Assembly (NCBI GenBank): GCA_025200525.1
Contig: CM045761.1
Coordinates: 202,608,321 to 202,672,320, forward strand
Length of the DNA stretch: 64,000 nucleotides
Direction of reading: 5' to 3'
Source: Camellia lanceoleosa
Lineage: Eukaryota; Streptophyta; Magnoliopsida; Ericales; Theaceae
The notes beneath the pieces are model-generated. The model was not told the origin of the DNA and searched no databases. It saw only the letters and a list, made by a program, of their open reading frames with translations. Made by a program: the position numbers and the translations under genes. Shown here piece by piece: positions 56,401-64,000 of the stretch (its first letter is position 1; each line of letters begins with the position of its first letter).

Positions 56401-57662
56401 ATGCCAACAACAAAAAGAGTACGACCCGAACATGGTGAAAGCTCTAACCCAAGAGTACAACCAGAACATGGTGAAAGCTCTAATCCGGTCCCATACCAAC
56501 TGCATTGTGACAGCTCCACTCCTCGACCACGCCGATCACAGCCACAAATTTCAACTTATCCGAATGATGATTTTTTCAGTTTAACTGATGAACTAGCTTT
56601 TCCAAGCTTCTCCAGCCGACCCATTGTTACTGGAAGAAAGGTTAATCTTCCGCATCAATATGATTTTCTGTTAGTTAGCAAACTTGAGGCAATGGGATGG
56701 CTAAATTTAATTCATTTACCACAAAAAGTATATCCCCGCCTTGTGCCTTTATTTTATGTTCATTTGAGAGGTACTACTGAAGAAGATTGCAACTTTAATA
56801 TTCTATCTTATGTGAAAGGTAATGGTATTCAGTTTGATATCTCCACTTTAGCACATATTCTTGGAGTTGAGGAAGTGGATACGCGTATATATTTTCATAA
56901 TGAGTCTGACTTACATGATGTTGTTGGTGATGTCAGTGAACTATATACAACTATTTGCCAAGACAGATTTATGGGGACTAATTTGCTTACAAGACATCTG
57001 AAACCGTACCTTCGGATTCTCCATCGGTGGATAGTCGAAAATGTCACCCCAAAGAGAGGACATTTTGATGTTGTTCCATATTTTAATGCATATCTGCTAT
57101 ACTGTTTTGAAGTTGGCCATAAAATAGATTTGTGCTACATAATAATGAAAGAAATGGTATTAGCAAAGATTGGTCAATTCAGTGGACGATCACTACCTTT
57201 TGGTGCTCTGCTTACTAAAATCTTTAAACATTTCAAGATTCGCCTTGTAGGTGAACCAGAGACCAAAATCTCTTCTGCCATTTCAGAGTATACAGTGACC
57301 CGTGCTGGTGGAGCTGCCAATTTAATGGAAAGTCTTACTGCAGATGTCCCATCAGATGATGCCCCAAGACGATCTTGACATTGCGATGCCATCAACTAAA
57401 CCACCCCAATATTAGACTAATTTTTTGGCCATTCAAGAAGAACGACATAACCAACGCGTGCAATGGGAACAACAAATGGCTAATCAGGTCAGTGCATTGG
57501 GTACTTAGTTTGATGCGTTGGGTAATCAGTTCGATGCATTTGCTACTGTGCAAAACTCATTAATTCAACAGTTTGGTGAGTTCCGTTTGGAAACTGATAG
57601 ACGTCATGAAGCGGCAAACAATCGCATGGACCAAATTGAATATCACATACATGACAGCTACT
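56401..57662 (+). pseudogene. putative plant transposon protein (Transposase_32-like)
   Basis: Open for 325 codons (56401-57378), then continues after a frameshift near 57355, with two in-frame TAG codons, to about 57662. The N-terminus has two repeats of PEHGESSNP. The core reads MGWLNLIHLPQKVYPRLVPL, FDISTLAHILGVEEVDT, then RHLKPYLRILHRWIVENV, PKRGHFDVVPYFNAYLLYCF and GRSLPFGALLTKIF. This order (VYPxLV, GxxxxFxxxxLxxILG, long helical C-half) matches the plant family annotated as putative plant transposon protein, as I remember it. The tail is a Gln/Glu-rich coiled coil (EERHNQRVQWEQQMANQ). Function unproven; the two repeats and the frameshift suggest decay. Confidence 0.65.
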
Positions 57663-58327
57663 AACATTACCTCCCTCCACTACCACCGGACAATGACTTT
57701 TAATGTGTTTAGATGAGCTATTGTATGGGATAAAAAATAAATATGCTTTTTTTCCCGTATCTGTATGTACAAATAGGTTACGTATGTATCGTTGTTCACT
57801 TTTACTTACCAACTATGCACATTTTTGAGGATTTTCGATGTTACATACGTAATGGTTGTCTCTTATAATTCCTAGTTGTAAAAACAATAACAATGAAAAA
57901 AAAAGGTCAACAATTAATTACTTATAAAAATCTGTTAACTTCAAATTTAAGAACCAAATAAAATACCTTTCAAGACTTATCATCATCATTGTTATGTTGC
58001 AAAATGAACCATAATGAGGAGGAAAAAAAATCTGCATAATGTTTTTTTAAAATATTTTTGTTTTACTGCACTTTATAATACTGTACTTGGCCATTAATTT
58101 TTCTCAGTTTTTGAATTACAATGAATGTCGAATTTTTTTAACTGCACGAGAGTAGAGGAATGAACTTTAATTGTTTGGTTATATTTCTGTGTTACGAACG
58201 AGGTGTATAATGAAATTAACAAGCAGTTGCATATGTTAGCTTGTACTAATACATACATACAACAAAATTAGCTTTTACTAATACATACGTACTACGAAAT
58301 ATGTATGTATTTTTTCACATCACATAT
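57663..58327. other. intergenic DNA
   Basis: AT-rich; I see no gene or clear repeat border. The 3' terminal inverted repeat of the Harbinger element may lie here, but I could not identify it. Confidence 0.4.
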
Positions 58328-59765
58328 TTATCCATGGCCAACATGATTTTGCCACATAGCAATAGCAAGTGCATCCCTGAAGTTCGATTGGTACGTCAAC
58401 CCATGTTGTGACATGTCAACATAATTTGCTTCGCCGCCAACAAACCCCTCTGCAACTGCTTTAGCCGCCATTTCATTATCAACTTCCATAAACAATGGGT
58501 CCATCGCTGAATGCAAACGGATCCAATTATGTACTACATAACATGCAATCACAAGGGGTCCTTGTCTTGTTGACTTGTAATTTGGCATGGACCGCAATAT
58601 TGGAAAGTGCTTCTTCAGAACACCAAATGTTCTTTCTATGACATTCCGTAATGACAAATGTCAATGGTTAAACAATTCCTTGGGACTAGAATAATGACGG
58701 CCATGAAACTCTTGCAAGTGATATCATTGAGAACGATATGGGGCAAGAAATCCAGGCATGTTCGTGAAGCCGGCATCAACTAAATAATACTTGCCTACAT
58801 GTCCAAAATGTAGGCAATGCTCAGTGAAGTACATGTGTAGAAAATAGAACATTACAAACAGTACAGTGTGTTATTTGGTGACACTTACCATGGGGAAGGT
58901 GTGGGAAATGTAGATCAGCTCTTGTGATTGAGTCAACCAAAATTGCATTGTCGTGGGCGCTACTTTCCCATCCAGAGTTGATAAATATGAACAACATGGA
59001 GAAGTCACAAGCTGCTAGTACATTTTGCGCTACCGTAGCTTTGCGACCACGTATTGTATTCTGTCTTGCGGCGGGGACCCACGCATCCACCAATGTCCCA
59101 TCGATACAATCCTATGTCAGATGTAAACGTTCGACAGTAAACGCAACATAACTTTAGATATTAACTTCACAACAGTAAAAAAAAATTTTGTTGGTAGAAA
59201 ATGTGATTGGAAAATTACATAACAAACATGTGGTCATACCTTGAACTAGGGAAAAAACCTCTTATCGTTTAAAATTTTTGCCGGAATTTCATCTTCATTA
59301 CGTGGTTTAATAACTGTTGTTGCAAGCTTGTAGAGTGCCCACATAATGATTTTGATATGCCGACAAATTGTTTCAGTGGAGTGTTGAAATCTATCGGCTA
59401 GTAGTCTATGTCGGTCATTTTGTGCAAAAGTGTACAAAAAAATGGCAAGCGATTCTTCCACACTGATATACATATGTTCAATTTCGATAAAGCCATTTTG
59501 AAGTAAGGTATCTTTCAATATAATGAATGTTTGTGCATCCATGCGCATAATGTCCATCATTGTTTTTGGATGCCAATAAGCTGAAGATGTAATCATCACC
59601 TTTAAATTGACAAGTACGTTCCAGGCGTCTAGTGATTTTTGAATTCAACTGCTTATTCATACAAGCAATCATCAAGAAATCCATAAAATCTTCAACAACG
59701 TCATCTCTGATGAACTCTCGAAACCATGGTGTTCTTGGTCGGATGACATATTGTTTCGGCTACAT
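58328..59765 (-). pseudogene. PIF/Harbinger DDE transposase
   Basis: Reads from about 59762 (YVIRPRTPWFREFIRDD), shifts frame near 59600, continues with DAQTFIILKDTLLQNGFIEI, SVEESLAIFLYTFAQNDRHR and ETICRHIKIIMWALYKL, then an intron (about 59110-59240). Exon 2 begins DCIDGTLVDAWVPAARQNTI and carries RGRKATVAQNVLAACDFSM and WESSAHDNAIL. The last block is LRNVIERTFGVLKKHFPILR. These are the D, D and E regions of the DDE_Tnp_4 domain that cuts and pastes DNA in PIF/Harbinger elements. In-frame stops near 58670 and 58720, the frameshift, and a TAG before the intron make it inactive. Confidence 0.88.
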
Positions 59766-60045
59766 GGCAATAACGCAAAATTAAAAACCATAATGGCCAT
59801 TATTGTAGTCTACGCTATGTGTGACATTGAAAATTGAAATAGAAATAAGAAAGTAGACATGAAGTAACGTACATAAAATAGCAACAGTCTCAGCGAAATA
59901 CAGCAAGAAACATAGAAAGACGGGAAGAAAAATAGTATGTTATCAGGCGGAAATGAAATATAATAAAAACAAAATAGACATCATGAACTCATATTGCACA
60001 ACGAAAAAGAGAATCGCTTGCCCCATCAATGCAGAACTTGCCCCC

Positions 60046-61047
60046 TCACTGCAAAGCTAGGATCATAGGTAGGCGCATATGGGGAGGAGTCCGCATGAAA
60101 AACCTCCTCCATTCCTTGTCCTTGAATAGTGTCAGTGCCTTAATGTACTGCACCGGTGGAATGTCCCCAAGCGCTAGTAATGCATCTTGACATGCATCAA
60201 GAGAATAGTCATTGCCACCTGCACTTACAGCCTCCGTTTCTGTTGACCGGGCACGGGAATGTTCCGTTCTTGCCTATATGTATGTAGTGAAAGCTGCGCA
60301 AACATCATCAAAGCCACTAGACCATGATCTTTTCGAACGGCCGCTATCAGTCTGGCTACTTGCAAGGGCCCTCTTGTGACTTTTACCTTTCGATGGTTGT
60401 ACAAAGTTATCATCGAAAAGGTCAACAGCAGCAGGTTCAGTTACATTACTCCTACCAGCTCCAGGTGACCAAAATTTATTAAGCATGTCGTTCTCTTCAT
60501 CAGAATCAGGGGCTCCTTGTGTGGATGCACGGGCCAATGCCCCTGTGGCACAACAATTTTCCACGATTTCTGTCATTTCTTGAAAATACTCAAACCCTTT
60601 TGCCCTAAATTTCTTCACTTTTTTTGTTGCCTACAGCAAAGGTAAATATGACAACTAAGCGTACTGTATTAGTGATGAAATGAAAAAATACATTAATAAA
60701 AGGAAACGAATTATGCAATACCTTATCCCAAAATTCATCTGGTGCAACAACCGTGCTTGCAATGGGATCCCATCCCAAACCGGTCTGTGCTTGTAACTTT
60801 TTGAAGGTTTGGTAATCAGTTTTCAGTCGCTGATATTTTTGTCTCACCTGATTTGGTGTGTATCGAAAGCCGTATGAATTTTGCAATTGCGTAGCAAAAT
60901 GAGTCCAATGCCTAGTTGTCCACACAACACTACGGCCTATTGATTATTTTTTTGAACCTCGGCTCACAACATGTTAATGAATTTCATTTCAATTCTAGAA
61001 CTCCACATTCTTGTATCCTGATTATCATCAGAATTGTTGCCATCCAT
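60046..61047 (-). pseudogene. Myb/SANT-like partner protein of the Harbinger element
   Basis: Start MDGNNSDDNQDTRMWSSRIE at 61047. Exon 1 carries the trihelix-like [35 protein letters not shown] and GLGWDPIAS. An intron (60631-60721) follows, then SWSSGFDDVCAAF, one TAG, and a C-terminal ALLALGDIPPVQYIKALTLF / KDKEWRRFFM region ending at 60046. PIF/Harbinger elements need such a Myb/SANT protein together with the transposase for DNA binding and nuclear import. Relative to the duplicate at 62803-63323 there is a one-base deletion after VQKN that shifts the frame. The neighbouring transposase is on the same strand, as is usual. Confidence 0.85.
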
Positions 61048-61270
61048 CTAACAACACAGAATTTATAACTACAAAAGTCTGAAATGTATATTGAAAAATA
61101 ACGATGCAAGAAGCATGTACAAGTTGGTTTGAAAAAAACGAAAAATTATTTGTTTGAAGTTGTTAACAACGTAGAGAATAACAGATACAACAAAAACATT
61201 GTTGAAATGAAGTTGTTCACAGTATGAAGAAAAATAGATAAAATAATGAAACACAGATTGTTTGTGGCAA
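60751..61270 (-). repeat. duplication block A (Myb/SANT exon 1 and upstream)
   Basis: Nearly identical to 62803-63323 from CCGTGCTTGCAATGGG to TTTGTGGCAA. Followed after about 11 bases by block B. Confidence 0.93.
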
Positions 61271-61281
61271 TGGGATTGGCG

Positions 61282-61698
61282 GCATGGACATGTCTACGGC
61301 TCTGAACCACATCGGGTTTCTCAAAGTGTCGTAGAAGACCCCTGACAGCATCTTCTCTCTCCAGTGGATGTGGTTCGATACATCTGTTCGTATGGAATAT
61401 CGAACAGCCGCATTGGAAGTGGAATATCTTCCTACGTTGGGCCTTCTTCTTCTCATTGCGATGCCTCTTCTTAATTGGTTTTGGCGAACAGGGGCTAGTC
61501 GACTGTGTAAAACTCTACGTTTCGGATCGTCCACGCTTGGAGCCCGGTGTGTTCTTGTTTTTTCAGAAAATCTTTGTAACTAGAGTCGGCTCCGGGGTTG
61601 CATAATATAATACTTGAAATCTCGCCTTTTATTTTCTTTGGGCGGGCATATTTATAATTTGAAAAAAAATCCCGTTGCGCTCCAATAAATTCCCGCCA
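61282..61698 (-). repeat. duplication block B (degenerate copy of the unknown gene)
   Basis: Nearly identical to 62373-62790 from GCATGGACATGTCTAC to CCAATAAATTCC. Its frame is broken relative to B': the ATG is AAG-like and a TAG appears soon after. ATTGGCGG at 61275 and CCGCCAAT at 61693 form a short inverted pair around the block. Confidence 0.93.
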
Positions 61699-61859
61699 AT
61701 GTGTCAAAATTCAACTGTGGACTTAGGAATAATGATACAATTTCCTAATTATCATAATTGTATAATCGTTACTATTCCTCAATAAAATAATTTGTTCAAA
61801 TATGTTGTAGTTCTGTCCTGTTGTGTATTATATTGGAATACTTGGACGCCCCGAATATG

Positions 61860-62030
61860 ATCAATTCTAGTGTCCACTTCTTTCATAGTTTTGATGGGCC
61901 TATGAAAAAGCATTGGCTAACTATGGGCCTTGTCACGTTATATGGGCCTCTTCATTTGGGAGACTGTAATTGGGCCTCTTAATTTAGTATACTGTAATTG
62001 GGCCCATTTATATTATTGTTTATGATCCAA
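61860..62030 (+). repeat. TGGGCC-rich repeats
   Basis: TGGGCC/GGGCCT occurs about five times in 130 bp, with two units containing GACTGTAATTGGGCCTCTT and TACTGTAATTGGGCCCATT. TGGGCC is the site II-type element of many plant housekeeping promoters, but no plus-strand gene follows. Confidence 0.6.
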
Positions 62031-62191
62031 AACAATAATCACATTGATTAAATATAACTTAACATTTTATTATTTAATCGTGAAAATGTACATAAATATT
62101 TTCCCACCGCCAATCTTTTACATAATATGAAAGCTCGTTGAGTACAATGGTAAGTACGAGACAATAATTAACTGTACTAATAATCCCAAAG

Positions 62192-62647
62192 CTAAATAAT
62201 GTCTTCGTCATCCTGCGTGCAATAAGCCGGGTAAATACATTCTCCGTTAGGCTTTTGCGACCACTGTATGTCAGCCATGTATACATTGTCGCAGTGAATG
62301 TCTGGACTCCCAGTGCTTTCCGGAGGTTGTAGTTGAATAGACATTCTATCTTGTATACCCCCTGATTGCCCAGCATGGACATGTCTACAACTCTGAACCA
62401 CATCGGGTTCCTCAAAGTGTCGTAGAAGACCCCTGACAGCATCTTCTCTCTCCAGTGGATGTGGTTCTATACATCCGTTCATATGGAATATCGAACAGCC
62501 GCATTGGAAGTGGAATATCTTCCTGCGTTGGGCCTTCTTCTTCTCATTGCGATGCCTCTTCTTGATTGGTTCTGGCGAACAGGGGCTGGTCGACTGTGTA
62601 AAACTCTGCGTTTCGGATCGTCCACGCTTGGAGTCTGGCGTGTTCAT
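62192..62647 (-). CDS. unknown 151-residue basic Cys/His-containing protein
   Basis: Intact frame from ATG at 62647 to TAG at 62192. It starts [20 protein letters not shown], has a strongly basic stretch [15 protein letters not shown] (29-43) that looks like a nuclear localisation signal, then [15 protein letters not shown] and later SCRHVHAG. The spaced Cys and His could bind a metal, but I recognise no family. The C-terminus is acidic (CTQDDEDII). It overlaps block B'. The truncated copy in block B has a broken frame, so this copy is the better candidate for a real or recently captured gene. An upstream exon is possible. Confidence 0.4.
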   Translation of the reverse strand: MNTPDSKRGRSETQSFTQSTSPCSPEPIKKRHRNEKKKAQRRKIFHFQCGCSIFHMNGCIEPHPLEREDAVRGLLRHFEEPDVVQSCRHVHAGQSGGIQDRMSIQLQPPESTGSPDIHCDNVYMADIQWSQKPNGECIYPAYCTQDDEDII

Positions 62648-62790
62648 GTTTTTCCAGAAAATCTTTGTAACTAGAGTCGGCTCCGGGGTTGCATAATATA
62701 ATACTTGGAATCCCGCCTTTTATTTTCTTTGGGCGGGCATATTTACAATTTGAAAAAAAATCCCGTTGTGCTCCAATAAATTCCGGCCGA
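62373..62790 (-). repeat. duplication block B'
   Basis: Copy of 61282-61698 in the same orientation, with the reading frame preserved. It is followed after 12 bases by block A', the reverse of the A-B order in the first copy. Confidence 0.93.
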
Positions 62791-62802
62791 TGTTGGTGTT
62801 TT

Positions 62803-63323
62803 CCGTGCCTGCAATGGGATCCCATCCCAAACCAGTCTGTGCTTGTAACTTTTTGAAGGTTTGGTAATCAGTTTTTAGTCGCTGATATTTTTGTCTCACT
62901 TGATTTGGTGTGTATCGAAAACCGTATAAATTTTGCAATTGCGTGGCAAAATGAGTCCAATGCCTAGTTGTCCACACAGTACTACGACCTATTGATTGAT
63001 TTTTTTGAACCTCGGCTCGCAACATGTTAATGAATTTCATTTCAATTCTAGAACTCTACATTCTTGTATCCTGATTATCATTAGAATTGTTGCCATCCAT
63101 CTAACAACACAGAATTTATAACTACAAAAGTCTGAAATGTATATTGAAAAATAATGATGCAAGAAGCATGTACAAGTTGGTTTGAAAATAACGAAAAATT
63201 ATTCATTTGAAGTTGTTAACAGCGTAGAGAATAACAAATACAACAAAAACATTGTTGAAATGAAGTTGTTCACAGTATGAAGAAAAACAGATAAAATAAT
63301 AAAACACAGATTGTTTGTGGCAA
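62803..63323 (-). repeat. duplication block A' (Myb/SANT exon 1 fragment)
   Basis: Copy of 60751-61270. On the minus strand the frame is open from MKFINMLRAEVQKNQSIGRS to GLGWDPIAG and then leaves the homology at TENTNIG. It retains the frame that block A lost. Confidence 0.93.
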
Positions 63324-64000
63324 ATCCCAATCGCATGAAAACAGAAGCACTGAGTGATATATACACAACACAAACAATACCTACGACAGACAACAATAAT
63401 TTTGAAATATATATATTACAAATTGCACAACCCTGTTAATAGAACTGTCATCTTCAATAGTAACAACAATGACAGTGCCCAGATAATTAGTATAATGAAA
63501 AATTCGGAAGTCAATTGATATAGTACATTTCCATCCAAACAATCTGTTAGGTTAAGAGTTTTATAATTCATATGCTTGAAGTGGTTGTATTATTAAATTT
63601 TAAATGGAAGGGGTATAACTATGTGCTTATTTTCAGTGGAAAATGCCTACTTACAACTGCATAGATTACTAATCATGGATCATCTAAAATGATTTTTGGT
63701 AACACCACCTTGTAATATATGTAAATATATAAATGAATTCATTCTCTTGTGATCTATTGACTGTTATGGCCATTTTTTGTTTTAGTGTAGAACTTTTGTT
63801 TTAGTGTACAACAAACGAATTATTTTTTCATGTATCACAATAACAAGCACTCTGATGCATACACTGAAGCTGAAGCTGTTGAAAGGCTTCACTGACACAG
63901 ATCTAAGAAAGGAAAATAGGATATCGTATATAAAAAGTATGTGAAACAAAAGCTGACTAACAGACTGAGGGGCAAAAGTGGATAGCAGAAGGAGAGCTGA
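63324..64000. other. intergenic DNA
   Basis: AT-rich with no coding region or RNA gene that I can see. Confidence 0.45.

Noticed and set aside
57663..63900. Terminal inverted repeats of the Harbinger element
   Set aside because: I searched by eye for paired ends with a 3-bp TTA/TAA duplication and found none convincing; the rearrangement at 61271 may have removed one end.

Overview
This is a window of AT-rich nuclear DNA from a flowering plant, probably a dicot. The evidence is introns with plant-type GT..AG borders, a plant dehydrin, a jasmonate-pathway CoA ligase, and plant Ty3/Gypsy (Tat and Tekay), PIF/Harbinger and miniature foldback transposons. I cannot name the species from the sequence.

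Positions 1-29,438 form the gene-bearing part. After a probable reverse-oriented solo LTR (390-3154) and AT-rich DNA come: a two-exon FSK-type dehydrin on the minus strand (5148-6533) with a TATA box and a DRE/CRT core upstream; repeats including a 13-bp minisatellite (9809-10024); an intronless acyl-activating enzyme on the minus strand (13497-15149); a two-exon gene for a 126-residue two-pass membrane protein on the plus strand (16825-18888); a tandem repeat carrying a 753-bp retroposed insert with a 15-bp target-site duplication; and a five-exon OPCL1 gene on the minus strand (21321-25771) ending in the peroxisomal signal SRL. These are ordinary single genes. The two CoA ligases belong to the same superfamily but are separated by an unrelated gene.

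Positions 29,439-54,451 are one nested retrotransposon block. A Tat-clade Ty3/Gypsy element (29444-54446, TSD GTGTG, LTRs of 755 and 757 bp) sits inside a miniature foldback element. It carries gag, protease, RT, RNase H, a second RNase H and integrase on the plus strand. Downstream of integrase it carries at least two degenerate genes on the opposite strand, one with plant-mobile-domain motifs and a coiled-coil tail. A Tekay-type chromovirus (39478-49113, LTRs of 945 and 947 bp) landed inside that antisense gene. A 2.08-kb solo LTR (42950-45031, TSD CCTTT) in turn landed in the Tekay protease. All open frames here are broken by stops and frameshifts.

Positions 54,452-64,000 hold a foldback repeat with an unrelated GC-rich insert, a broken plant-transposon-protein gene (56401-57662), and a PIF/Harbinger element on the minus strand: a DDE transposase at 58328-59765 and a Myb/SANT-like partner at 60046-61047. 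Part of the latter and an adjoining unknown gene have been duplicated in permuted order (A-B then B'-A'). An open 151-codon basic Cys/His-containing frame lies in the B' copy.
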